From Candidatus Alistipes faecavium (lineage in GTDB: Bacteria; Bacteroidota; Bacteroidia; Bacteroidales; Rikenellaceae): a stretch of DNA of 64,000 bases. A program made the position numbers and the translations under genes. Below the pieces are notes generated by a model. The model was given only the letters and a program-made list of their open reading frames with translations. It did not search any database and was not told the origin of the DNA. This document shows, in pieces, positions 56,526-64,000 of this stretch. The DNA lies in contig DWYP01000017.1 of NCBI GenBank assembly GCA_019118605.1, positions 49,701 through 113,700 on the forward strand, written 5' to 3'. How positions within the stretch are numbered: position 1 is the stretch's first letter; each line of letters starts with the position of its first letter.

Positions 56526-58208
56526 ATGTATAAGAACTCGAAACACACGGTGCTGTTTCCGCTGCTGCTGGCCGTGGGCGTGGTGCTCGGGCTGTTGCTG
56601 GGCCACTACCTGGGCCGCAACTCCACGGCCTCGCAACTGCGGGGCATGCTCAGCCACATGGCGCTGCCGACCAACAAACTCACCTATACGCTTTCGCTCA
56701 TCGAGAACGAATACGTCGATTCGGTGTCGATGGATTCGCTTTCGGAACACGTCATTCCGCTGCTTATCAAGGAGCTCGACCCCCATTCGGTCTATATTCC
56801 CGCTTCGGAGATGCAGGCGCTGAACGAACCCCTCGAAGGGGAGTTCGACGGCATCGGCGTGATGTTCAACATGGCGACCGATACGGTCATCATCTTGAAC
56901 GTCATCCCGCAGGGCCCGAGCGACAAGGCGGGCATCAAGGCCGGGGATCGTATCGTGGAGATCGACGACTCGCTGGTCGCCGGGCGCAACATCCCGCAGA
57001 CGGAGATCGTCAAGCGCCTGCGCGGGCCGCGCGGCACGACCGTGCACCTGGGTCTCGAGCGCCTCGGGATCTCCGACATCGTGGAGGTCGATGTCGTCCG
57101 TGGCGTCATCCCGATCAAGAGCATCGAATCCTCGTTCCGCATCGCCGACGGAATCGGCTACATCAAGCTGGGGCAGTTCGCGCGCACGACCTGCGAGGAG
57201 TTCCATGCGGCCGTTTCCCGGTTGCGCGGGGAGGGCGTCACGCGCCTGATCTTCGACCTGCGCGGCAATTCGGGCGGCTACCTCGACCAGGCGATCCTCC
57301 TGGCCAACGAGTTTCTGCACGAAGGGCAGCTGATCGTCTATACCGAAGACCGCCGCCACGAGCAGGTGCGCGAGTACGCCGACGGCACGGGCTCGGCGCA
57401 GGATCTGGAGGTCGCCGTGCTCATCGACGAATGGAGCGCGTCGTCGAGCGAGATCCTGGCCGGGGCGCTTCAGGACAACGACCGCGGCACGATCCTCGGA
57501 CGGCGCTCGTTCGGCAAGGGCCTCGTGCAGCGGCAAATCCCCTACAGCGACGGTTCGGCCCTGCGCCTCACGACGGCCCGCTACTATACGCCGACGGGCC
57601 GATCGATCCAGAAACCCTATACGATCGGCGACGACGCGAGCTACGAGGAAGACCTTTGGATCCGCTACCGGAACAACGAGTTCTTCTCGGCCGACAGCAT
57701 CCACTTTGCCGATTCGCTCAAGCGCACGACTCCGGGCGGGAAGGTGGTCTACGGCGGGGGCGGCATCATGCCCGACATCTTCATCCCGGCCGACACGACC
57801 GACGTGACGAAATACTTCCTCGAGGTCGTGGGGCGCAACATCCTCTACCGCTATACGATCGAATATGCCGACCGGCACCGCGGGGCGCTCAACGCCGTGC
57901 AGAGCCTCGACGACCTGCAGCGGCTGCTCGACAGCGATAGCGACCTTGTGGAGGATTTCGTCCGCTATGCGGCGCGTCAGGGCGTGGCGCCGCGGCGTGC
58001 CGACATCGCCCGGTCGCGCAAACTCATCGAGGCGCAGCTGCGGGCCTACATCGGCCGGAATACGGCCCTTGAGGACAACGGCTTCTACGCGAACATCTAC
58101 CCGGTGGACAACGTGGTGACGCGGGCCATCGAGGTGCTTTCCACGCAGACGCCGCAGACGCCGCAGACGCCTGAAACGGCGGCCCCGGCGGCCCCGGCGG
58201 CATCGTGA
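56526..58208 (+). CDS. S41 family carboxyl-terminal processing protease, second copy
   Basis: A 560-residue membrane-anchored or periplasmic serine protease: signal/anchor at 8-29, PDZ domain around 98-190 (EGEFDGIGVMF, GPSDKAGIKAGDRIVEIDD), catalytic S306 in EWSASSSEIL and K331 in RSFGKGLVQ (25 apart), then YYTPTGRSIQKPY. It differs clearly from the S41 enzyme at 6264-7925 and is linked to DUF3078. Its C-terminus, TPQTPQTPETAAPAAPAAS, is a low-complexity tail coded by 9-nt tandem repeats. Confidence 0.93.
   Translation: MYKNSKHTVLFPLLLAVGVVLGLLLGHYLGRNSTASQLRGMLSHMALPTNKLTYTLSLIENEYVDSVSMDSLSEHVIPLLIKELDPHSVYIPASEMQALNEPLEGEFDGIGVMFNMATDTVIILNVIPQGPSDKAGIKAGDRIVEIDDSLVAGRNIPQTEIVKRLRGPRGTTVHLGLERLGISDIVEVDVVRGVIPIKSIESSFRIADGIGYIKLGQFARTTCEEFHAAVSRLRGEGVTRLIFDLRGNSGGYLDQAILLANEFLHEGQLIVYTEDRRHEQVREYADGTGSAQDLEVAVLIDEWSASSSEILAGALQDNDRGTILGRRSFGKGLVQRQIPYSDGSALRLTTARYYTPTGRSIQKPYTIGDDASYEEDLWIRYRNNEFFSADSIHFADSLKRTTPGGKVVYGGGGIMPDIFIPADTTDVTKYFLEVVGRNILYRYTIEYADRHRGALNAVQSLDDLQRLLDSDSDLVEDFVRYAARQGVAPRRADIARSRKLIEAQLRAYIGRNTALEDNGFYANIYPVDNVVTRAIEVLSTQTPQTPQTPETAAPAAPAAS
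58135..58205 (+). repeat. 9-nt tandem repeat in the 3' end of the S41 gene
   Basis: ACGCCGCAG-type units occur about three times and are followed by two GCCCCGGCG units, period 9, reading in frame as TPQ and APA repeats right up to the stop codon. Confidence 0.7.
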
Positions 58209-58258
58209 CGGGCCCCGAAAACTTTGGCGGCCTTGACCTCCTCCCGGCCATAAAAACA

Positions 58259-58289
58259 GAAGCGGCGGACGCATCTCGTCCGCCGCTTC
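58259..58289. terminator. Bidirectional intrinsic terminator between S41 gene and deoC
   Basis: A perfect 13-bp stem GAAGCGGCGGACG / CGTCCGCCGCTTC, loop CATCT, with CGTCTTT on the plus side and a run of A (T on the minus strand) before it. Confidence 0.8.
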
Positions 58290-58323
58290 CGTCTTTATCG
58301 CCCGAACGGGCGCGATACCTTAT

Positions 58324-59205
58324 CTAATAATACTTGATCTCCCTGCCTTCGATGGCCGAGAGCAGGTTGTTTGCCGCCGATGACGCCCCGATGCGGAACA
58401 GATCCGTCGTGAGCCACTCCTTGCCGAGGATCTCCTCCACGATCGTGTAGTAGAGCGCCGCCTCCTCGGGCGTGCGGACGCCTCCGGCGGCCTTGAATCC
58501 CACCTTGCGTCCCGTCTTCTCGTAGTAGTCCCGGATGGCCCGGCACATGACGACGGCCGCTTCGGGCGTAGCCGCCACGTCGATCTTGCCCGTCGAGGTC
58601 TTCACGAAGTCGGCCCCTGCGAACATCGACAGCAGCGATGCCTTGCGGATCAGCTCGGGAGTCTTCAGCGCCCCCGATTCGATGATGACCTTCAGAATGA
58701 TGTCGGCATCCATCTCCGCGCGGATCACCTCCACCTCGTTGGCTGCCTCGTCATACTCTCCCGAGAGCATCTTTCCGACGTTGAGCACGATGTCGATCTC
58801 GTCGGCACCGTTCTCCACGGCCATGGCCACTTCGAGGGCCTTTACCTCGAGGAACGTCTGTGAGGCGGGGAATCCCCCTCCTACGCTCGTGATGCGCATC
58901 GGCGTTCCGTCGACGGCGATGCCCACCGTATCGACGAATGCCGGGTAGACGCAGATCGACGCGACGTTGGGTATATGCGGGTATTTTTGGTAGAATGCGG
59001 CCGCCTTGCGTGCGAACTCCGTCACCGACGCCACCGAGTCGTTGCACGAGAGGGTCGTGAGGTCGATGGCCGAATAACAGAACTTGTAGACTTCGGTGTT
59101 GTGGTTGCGTTCCGCAGCGATGGCGCGGATGCGTGCCACCTCTTCGTCGACCCGGGCAGGGCTCCAGGCCGGAGCGTATTCATTCAGATGATTGGCGTAC
59201 TCCAT
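58324..59205 (-). CDS. deoC: Deoxyribose-phosphate aldolase
   Basis: A 293-residue class I aldolase that splits 2-deoxyribose-5-phosphate into glyceraldehyde-3-phosphate and acetaldehyde in deoxynucleoside catabolism. The Schiff-base lysine is in DFVKTSTGK, and the second active-site lysine in VGFKAAGGVRTPEEA; ENGADEIDIVLNVGKMLSG is also characteristic. The ATG at 59205 is preferred to a TTG at 59229. It is a single gene here, not with other deo genes. Confidence 0.95.
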   Translation of the reverse strand: MEYANHLNEYAPAWSPARVDEEVARIRAIAAERNHNTEVYKFCYSAIDLTTLSCNDSVASVTEFARKAAAFYQKYPHIPNVASICVYPAFVDTVGIAVDGTPMRITSVGGGFPASQTFLEVKALEVAMAVENGADEIDIVLNVGKMLSGEYDEAANEVEVIRAEMDADIILKVIIESGALKTPELIRKASLLSMFAGADFVKTSTGKIDVAATPEAAVVMCRAIRDYYEKTGRKVGFKAAGGVRTPEEAALYYTIVEEILGKEWLTTDLFRIGASSAANNLLSAIEGREIKYY

Positions 59206-59226
59206 ACGGCAGATGTCTATTTTCAG

Positions 59227-59234
59227 CAAATTTA
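59227..59234 (-). promoter_or_regulatory. -7 box for deoC
   Basis: TAAATTTG on the minus strand, about 22 nt before the ATG. No -33 match. Confidence 0.45.
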
Positions 59235-59294
59235 GAAAAATTATCCGAACGGCGATGAGTTTCGCGGATGATTTTATCGTGCGGCCGGGTTAGG

Positions 59295-59336
59295 GCAAAA
59301 AAGAACTCCCTGCCTCCCGGAGGAGAAGCAGAGAGT
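59295..59336 (-). terminator. Intrinsic terminator of the major lipoprotein gene
   Basis: The stem ACTCTCTGC / GCAGGGAGT (one G-U pair) around an inner CTCC/GGAG hairpin is followed by CTTTTTT on the minus strand. Confidence 0.8.
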
Positions 59337-59362
59337 CTTTTCGGTGTGTGCGTGAGCCGGAA

Positions 59363-61093
59363 TTACTTCAGCTCCTTGAGCAGCACGTCCTTCTCGGCCT
59401 TGGCAGCCAGTTCGGGGTTCTTCGATTCGGCGCTCTTGAGCTGAGCCTCGGCGGTCTTCAGGTCACCCTCCTTCACTGCGATGACGGCACGCAGGTAGTC
59501 GGCCTCTGCGGAGTTGTCCTTGGCGATGGCCTTCTTGGCGCCTGCCAGGTCGTTCGACTGTACGAGGGCGATGGCGGCGTTGTATCCGCTCAGGCCGTTG
59601 GCAGCAGCCTTGTAGTTGCCCTCTGCGGCAGCCATGGCAGCCTTGGCCTCGCCGTCGGCAGCGGCAGCGTACTTCTTGGCCTCGGCGGTGTTGCCGTTAG
59701 CCAAGTTGGCGAGCAGCAGGTTCTTGTTGAGCTCCTTCGAGGAGTCGAGCTTGGCGGCCTTCTTGAACGACTCGAGGGCGGCAGCCTTGTCACCGGCCTT
59801 CGTCTGGGCGATACCGAGGTTGTTCCAGATGCGTGCGTCGTTGTACTTCTTCGATGCGGCGGTCAGGATCTCCACCTGCTCGGCGGGGGTGTCAACCAGC
59901 TCCTGGGCAGCGTAGAGGTACTGCTCGGCGGTCAGGGCGCCACCGTTGCGGTAAGCGGCCATGATCTCGGCGTCGGTGAGGTTCTGCAGGTCGGTGCTGT
60001 TTACGATCTGCGAGCGGCGCAGTTCGGGAAGGATGTCCTTCTTCAGCTCCTCGAATACGGTCGACATGTTCTTGATCTCGCTCTCACGCTCTGCGGGCGA
60101 GTTGTAGAGGCTCAGCACCTGGAGAATGAGGTTCTTGTCCTTGATGTCGGACTTCTCGACCAGCTCCTTGAAGCCGTCCCAGTCCTCACCGTAGGCAGCG
60201 GCGTCGATCTCGAGGCCCGACTCCTTGAGGAGCTTGGCTACGACCTTCTGACCCGATTCGCTGCGGGCCTTCGAGAGCTTGTCGTTGAACTTCTCCGGGC
60301 CGTCGGGCGAAGCGTATCCCTTCACGGCGATGTTCTGCGTAGCGCGGTCGTTCGAGAGGTTCTTGTCGACGTTCTCCTTGAATGCGCCGAGGTTTGCGTT
60401 CTGCTCGTTCTTCTTGGTTACAACCGACGAGTTGATGGCGTAGAGCAGATCGGTCTTGTCGATGACGGTGGTGATCTTCTTGTAGTTGTTGTCCATCTCG
60501 TCCATCAGGTCACCGTACTTGAGGTCCTTCTGGAGGGTGTTGAGTCCGTAAGCCACGGTCAGGCCGAACGACTTTGCGATCTCAGCCTTGGCAGCGGCAT
60601 CGTTCCCTGCGAGGATGGCAGCCTCCTCCTTGGTGGGGATGGCGCCGGTGTTGAGGTTCACGAGCGTGAACTCCTTGCACTTGCCCGAGGGGCACTTGAT
60701 CTCGGCGCGGAGCTGCAGTGCGCACTCGTCCATGCGGGGGTCGTAGGGGAACTCCACGTGCTGGGAGATGTTGCCACCGGCCTGAGCGTCCACCACGGTG
60801 TAGTTGTCGTCGACTTTCGAGCCCTGGTAGTATTTGGGAGTGCCGGCCACTTCGCCGCCCTCGAATACGATTACGGGGGTTACCTTGATCACGGCCTTCT
60901 TGTTGAAGTACTTCTCGGGGAAGGTTACGTTGATGTCGGCAGCGACGGTTCCGTTGTTCAGCGTCAGGATCTCCGGAGTAACGGTCAGATTGACATCTTC
61001 ACGGTTCTTGGCCATCTTCTTGAAGCAGTTGCAGCTTGAAAGCGTCAGCGAGACGGCGACGAGCACAACGCTCAACTTCATTAATTTTTTCAT
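59363..61093 (-). CDS. Abundant outer-membrane lipoprotein with OmpA-like and TPR regions
   Basis: A 576-residue exported lipoprotein: the signal peptide ends in the lipobox LSSC with lipidation at C21. A beta-rich N-terminal part (about 30-150) is followed by an OmpA-like segment around 250-295 (NIAVKGYASPDGPEKFNDKLSKARS). The second half is Ala/Lys-rich TPR sequence (ARIWNNLGIAQTKAGDKAAALESFKKA) up to the end. Codon use looks strongly biased to a few codons, and the promoter is near-consensus, so high expression is inferred. A peptidoglycan-anchoring structural role is likely. Its leader is about 150 nt. Confidence 0.85.
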   Translation of the reverse strand: MKKLMKLSVVLVAVSLTLSSCNCFKKMAKNREDVNLTVTPEILTLNNGTVAADINVTFPEKYFNKKAVIKVTPVIVFEGGEVAGTPKYYQGSKVDDNYTVVDAQAGGNISQHVEFPYDPRMDECALQLRAEIKCPSGKCKEFTLVNLNTGAIPTKEEAAILAGNDAAAKAEIAKSFGLTVAYGLNTLQKDLKYGDLMDEMDNNYKKITTVIDKTDLLYAINSSVVTKKNEQNANLGAFKENVDKNLSNDRATQNIAVKGYASPDGPEKFNDKLSKARSESGQKVVAKLLKESGLEIDAAAYGEDWDGFKELVEKSDIKDKNLILQVLSLYNSPAERESEIKNMSTVFEELKKDILPELRRSQIVNSTDLQNLTDAEIMAAYRNGGALTAEQYLYAAQELVDTPAEQVEILTAASKKYNDARIWNNLGIAQTKAGDKAAALESFKKAAKLDSSKELNKNLLLANLANGNTAEAKKYAAAADGEAKAAMAAAEGNYKAAANGLSGYNAAIALVQSNDLAGAKKAIAKDNSAEADYLRAVIAVKEGDLKTAEAQLKSAESKNPELAAKAEKDVLLKELK

Positions 61094-61249
61094 AGTTCGT
61101 TAACGGTTAAGATTTTATTTGTGTTGCTTCTGTTTTCGGCATTCGCATTTCCGGGCCGCCGGGAACCCCCGTGGGGCCCATGTTCCTCGGGTTTTGGCCG
61201 AAAGGGCGATTTTGTCCGCCTTTTTCTGCCACACTCTTATGGAACATTG

Positions 61250-61280
61250 CAAATATATGAAACTCTTGCAAATTGTGCAA
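61250..61280 (-). promoter_or_regulatory. Promoter of the major lipoprotein gene
   Basis: On the minus strand TTG (61280-61278), a 20-bp spacer and TATATTTG (61257-61250). Both elements match the consensus. The predicted start is about 150 nt upstream of the ATG. Confidence 0.8.
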
Positions 61281-61336
61281 TATTCCGGACGGAATAATTT
61301 TTTCCCGGGCGGAATACCGCACGCAGTTTTCTGCGC

Positions 61337-63550
61337 CTACTCCTTGTGCTCGTGGCGCTCGCGGCGCTCCCCGCGTTCGGGACGCGGACGGCGCTCGCGC
61401 TCGACGTATCCTTCGGGCTTGGGCAGCAGGGCCTTGCGCGAGAGTTTGAGCTTGCCGGTCTTGGGGTCGATGCCGATGAGCTTGACGTCGATCTCGTCGC
61501 CCTCCTTCAGTCCGGTCTCCTCCATGGTCTCGAAACGCTTGTAGTCGATCTCGGAGATGTGGAGCAGGGCGTCCTTTCCGGGCATGATCTCCACGAAGGC
61601 GCCGAATGCCACGATCGAACGGATCTTTCCGTGATAGGTCTCACCCACCTCGGGGATGGCCACGATGGCCTTGATGCGGGCCAGGGCGCCGTCGAGTGCG
61701 GCCTTGTCGACGCCGAAGATGTCGACGATGCCCTTGTTGTCGACCTCCGTGATGGTGATCGTGGTGTTGGTGGTCTTCTGAATGTCCTGGATGACCTTTC
61801 CGCCGGGGCCGATGACCGAACCGATCATGTCCTGCGGGATGGTGATCTGCACGATGCGCGGCACGCAGGGCTTGTAGTCTGCGCGCGGCTCGGCGATGCA
61901 CTCCGTAATCTTGTCGAGGATGTAGAGACGTCCCTTGCGGGCCTGCTCGAGGGCTGCGGCGAGGACTTCGTACGAAAGTCCGTCGACCTTGATGTCCATC
62001 TGCGTGGCGGTGATGCCGTCGCGCGTACCCGTCACCTTGAAGTCCATGTCTCCGAGGTGGTCCTCATCTCCGAGGATGTCCGAGAGTACGGCCCACTTTC
62101 CCGTTGCGGAGTCGGAGATCAGACCCATGGCGATACCCGACACGGGCTTCTTGAGCTTCACTCCGGCATCCATCAGCGCGAGGGTTCCGGCGCATACGGT
62201 GGCCATCGACGACGAGCCGTTCGACTCGAGGATGTCCGATACGACGCGTACGGCGTAGGGGTTCTCCTCGCCCAGGGGCACCATCGGCTTCAGGGCGCGC
62301 CATGCGAGGTGTCCGTGACCGATCTCACGGCGCGAGAGGCCGCGTGCGGCCTTCGCCTCGCCGGTCGAGAAGGGCGGGAAGTTGTAGTGGAGCACGAACT
62401 GCTCGGTACCCTGCACGAGCACCTCGTCCTTGACCTTCTCGTCGAGCTTCGTGCCGAGGGTCACGGTCGTGAGCGACTGCGTCTCACCGCGGGTGAAGAT
62501 TGCCGAACCGTGGGCTGCGGGGAGGTATCCCACCTCGCACCAGATGGGTCGGATCTCGTCGGTGCGGCGTCCGTCGAGGCGCTTTCCCTCGTCGAGGATC
62601 ATGTTGCGCATGGCTTTCTTCTGGACGTCGTCGTGGAAATACTTGTGGATCAGCGGGGCCTTCTCCACGAGCTCCTCCTCGGTGTAACGCGAGGCGAACT
62701 CGGCCTCGAGGGCGTTGAAGAGCTCCTCGCGCTCGTGCTTCATCGTGCCGCTCGTGGCGATGGCGTATGCCTTGTCGTAGAGCTCGCGGATGATCGTCTG
62801 GCGCAGCTCCTCGTCGTTGACCTCGTGGCAGTAGGTGCGCTTGACATCCTTCCCGAGCTCCTTCGAAAGCTCGATCTGTACGGCGCAGTGCTTCTTGATC
62901 TCCTCGTGTGCGAACTTGATGGCTCCGAGCATGACCTCCTCCGAGACCTCCTTCATTTCACCCTCGACCATGAGGATGTTGTCGATCGTACCTGCGACCA
63001 TGATGTCGAGGTCGCACTCTGCCATCTCCGAGAAGTTGGGGTTGATGGCGTACTGACCGTTCTTGCGCACGACGCGGACTTCGGAGATCGGGCCTCCGAA
63101 GGGGATGTCCGAGACGGCGAGGGCCGCCGAGGCGGCGAGGCCTGCCAGGGCGTCGGGCTGAATATCCTTGTCTGCGGAGATGAGATTGACGGTCACATAT
63201 ACCTCGGCGTGGTAGTCCGAGGGGAACAGGGGGCGGAGCGCGCGGTCGATGAGGCGAGCGACGAGGATTTCACTGTCGTTGGCCTTTCCTTCGCGTTTCA
63301 TGAAGCCTCCGGGGTAACGTCCGCAGGCGGCATACTTTTCCTTGTATTCGACCTGCAGGGGCATGAAGTCGGTGTCGGGTTTTGCGTCCTTTGCGGCCAC
63401 GACGGTACCGAGGAGCATGGTGTCGCCCATCTTGACGACCACCGCGCCGTCGGCTTGCTTGGCCAGTTTGCCCGTTTCGATCTCGATCTGGCGTCCGTCG
63501 GCCAGGGTGATGATCTTGCGGACTGCGTTGTACAGCTTCTTGTCTTCCAT
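61337..63550 (-). CDS. pnp: Polyribonucleotide nucleotidyltransferase (PNPase)
   Basis: A 737-residue 3'-5' phosphorolytic exoribonuclease. Two RNase PH domains (first: [23 protein letters not shown]; second: [18 protein letters not shown] and [13 protein letters not shown]) are followed by a KH domain ([16 protein letters not shown]) and an S1 domain ([28 protein letters not shown]). The C-terminal tail is rich in Arg/Glu ([15 protein letters not shown]). The ATG at 63550 ([12 protein letters not shown]) is used, not a longer in-frame start. It follows rpsO, the usual rpsO-pnp order, but with a terminator between. Confidence 0.96.
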   Translation of the reverse strand: MEDKKLYNAVRKIITLADGRQIEIETGKLAKQADGAVVVKMGDTMLLGTVVAAKDAKPDTDFMPLQVEYKEKYAACGRYPGGFMKREGKANDSEILVARLIDRALRPLFPSDYHAEVYVTVNLISADKDIQPDALAGLAASAALAVSDIPFGGPISEVRVVRKNGQYAINPNFSEMAECDLDIMVAGTIDNILMVEGEMKEVSEEVMLGAIKFAHEEIKKHCAVQIELSKELGKDVKRTYCHEVNDEELRQTIIRELYDKAYAIATSGTMKHEREELFNALEAEFASRYTEEELVEKAPLIHKYFHDDVQKKAMRNMILDEGKRLDGRRTDEIRPIWCEVGYLPAAHGSAIFTRGETQSLTTVTLGTKLDEKVKDEVLVQGTEQFVLHYNFPPFSTGEAKAARGLSRREIGHGHLAWRALKPMVPLGEENPYAVRVVSDILESNGSSSMATVCAGTLALMDAGVKLKKPVSGIAMGLISDSATGKWAVLSDILGDEDHLGDMDFKVTGTRDGITATQMDIKVDGLSYEVLAAALEQARKGRLYILDKITECIAEPRADYKPCVPRIVQITIPQDMIGSVIGPGGKVIQDIQKTTNTTITITEVDNKGIVDIFGVDKAALDGALARIKAIVAIPEVGETYHGKIRSIVAFGAFVEIMPGKDALLHISEIDYKRFETMEETGLKEGDEIDVKLIGIDPKTGKLKLSRKALLPKPEGYVERERRPRPERGERRERHEHKE

Positions 63551-63584
63551 AAAAATTTTCCTATGATGTTTCGATTGTTCGTCG

Positions 63585-63625
63585 CAAGAAAATGAAGGCA
63601 ATCCCTCGCGGGAATTGCCCTCATT
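63585..63625 (-). terminator. Attenuating terminator between rpsO and pnp
   Basis: On the minus strand AATGAGGGCAAT / ATTGCCTTCATT (one G-U pair) with a GC-rich loop is followed by TTC. It lies 13 nt after the rpsO stop and may let only part of the transcript reach pnp. Confidence 0.7.
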
Positions 63626-63637
63626 CTTACCTCGGGA

Positions 63638-63910
63638 TTACTTGCGGAGGTTCAGCGTCTTCACGATGGCGCGATAACGCTCGATGTCGACCTCCTTGAG
63701 GTACTCCAGCAACTGGCGGCGCTTACCTACCAGGCGGAGCAGCGCCCGCTGGGTACCGAAGTCGTGCCGGTTGTTCTTGAGGTGTTCAGTAAGGTGGCTG
63801 ATACGGTAGGAAAACAACGCGATCTGGCTCTCGGGCGAACCCGTGTCGGTGTTAGACTTGCCGTACGTACCGAAAAGCTCCTGCTTTTTCTCAGCTGTTA
63901 AATAAGCCAT
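63638..63910 (-). CDS. rpsO: 30S ribosomal protein S15
   Basis: A 90-residue ribosomal protein that binds the 16S rRNA central domain. It matches S15 throughout (GSPESQIALFSYRISHLTEHLKNNRHD, then LLRLVGKRRQLLEYLK). The ATG at 63910 is preceded by a leader of about 64 nt with a small hairpin. It is upstream of pnp in the conserved order. Confidence 0.96.
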   Translation of the reverse strand: MAYLTAEKKQELFGTYGKSNTDTGSPESQIALFSYRISHLTEHLKNNRHDFGTQRALLRLVGKRRQLLEYLKEVDIERYRAIVKTLNLRK

Positions 63911-63962
63911 TTTATTGAGTTTATTTAAGTTCCACTCTACGACGCATCCCCCTTACCGTGGA

Positions 63963-63988
63963 TAACGCCAGAGCGTTCGGCAAAGGTA
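63963..63988 (-). promoter_or_regulatory. rpsO -7 box and 5'-leader hairpin
   Basis: TACCTTTG (63988-63981, minus) is a perfect -7 box; the -33 element would lie beyond the window edge. The predicted 5' end holds AACGC/GCGTT with the loop TCTG (63977-63964). S15 leaders often carry autoregulatory RNA, so this is a candidate but unproven. Confidence 0.5.
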
Positions 63989-64000
63989 CAAAATAATTGA

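Noticed and set aside
61346..63595. Plus-strand open frame of 749 codons opposite pnp
   Set aside because: It mirrors pnp exactly and has no domain; codon bias of pnp keeps the antisense frame open.
63950..63965. Possible DnaA box (TTATCCACG) near the right edge
   Set aside because: Single site with a mismatch to TTATNCACA and no cluster; it lies in the rpsO leader. No origin is claimed.
1..64000. Phage, transposon or defence island
   Set aside because: No integrase, transposase, inverted-repeat ends, restriction-modification, toxin-antitoxin or reverse transcriptase gene was seen. The A1S_2505-like protein alone is not evidence of a prophage.

Overview
The window is a gene-dense, GC-rich chromosomal segment of a Bacteroidota bacterium, most likely an Alistipes-like member of the Rikenellaceae. 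That placement is inferred from GC content, from Bacteroidota-restricted families (DUF4271, DUF4924, DUF3078, the GTPase-dead EF-G2 paralogue, the GxDLY-type SGNH hydrolase) and from many promoters of the Bacteroidota type (TTTG or TTG, 19-20 bp spacer, TAnnTTTG). No CRISPR array, insertion sequence, prophage, integrase or recognisable defence island is present. It reads as core genome with some accessory enzymes. One end is cut: a sulfatase/LTA-synthase-like gene enters from the left. On the right, rpsO is complete but its promoter runs off the edge.

Layout. 1-2.4 kb (+): the partial sulfatase-fold gene, then a RIC/hemerythrin/LuxR regulator translationally coupled to a CDF metal exporter. 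2.4-10.9 kb (-): a long run of LysE-family transporter, cmk, ispH, small membrane protein, S41 protease, histidine kinase, DUF4271, hemD, rnpA and yidD. 11.1-15.0 kb: DUF3467 (+), then lnt-folC (-) and a macro-like protein (-). 15.1-17.8 kb: an AT-rich gap with tRNA-Thr(CGT) and tandem terminators, then cstA and a helical-repeat protein (+). 18.0-20.4 kb: murA-tdk (-) and rpmH (+). 20.5-31.3 kb: a GNAT (+), then on the minus strand PiT-DUF4924, EF-G2, and MFS - LD-carboxypeptidase - aminopeptidase P - SGNH hydrolase. 31.4-34.9 kb (-): prenyl diphosphate synthase, U32 protein and an HGSNAT-like acyltransferase. 35-37.2 kb (+): a ROK kinase and a GxDLY SGNH hydrolase. 37.5-42 kb (-): a GH77-GH13 alpha-glucan pair. 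42.5-46.4 kb (-): a coiled-coil membrane protein, DUF3108 and recG. 46.5-54.2 kb: ispG and wbqC-like (+), a GH2 homologue (-), then cvpA-rsgA-trmH and a class III aminotransferase (+). 54.4-64 kb: nfo (-), DUF3078 and a second S41 protease (+), deoC (-), a major OmpA/TPR lipoprotein (-), and pnp-rpsO (-).

Functional threads: isoprenoid supply (ispH, ispG, prenyl synthase), cell-envelope building and turnover (murA, lnt, LD-carboxypeptidase, yidD, two S41 proteases), translation and RNA (rpmH, rpsO, pnp, rnpA, rsgA, trmH, EF-G2, tRNA-Thr), intracellular alpha-glucan use (GH77, GH13, ROK kinase), and secreted hydrolases.

The points most worth a second look are: an EF-G paralogue lacking GTPase residues; MurA with Asp at the fosfomycin-target Cys; a secreted GH2 homologue whose two catalytic Glu positions both align to Cys; the RIC-hemerythrin-LuxR regulator coupled to a metal exporter; and a family of strand-asymmetric, roughly 9-nt-period C-rich repeats in gaps between genes that also intrudes into the 3' ends of two genes. 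I saw no clearly new multi-gene system.
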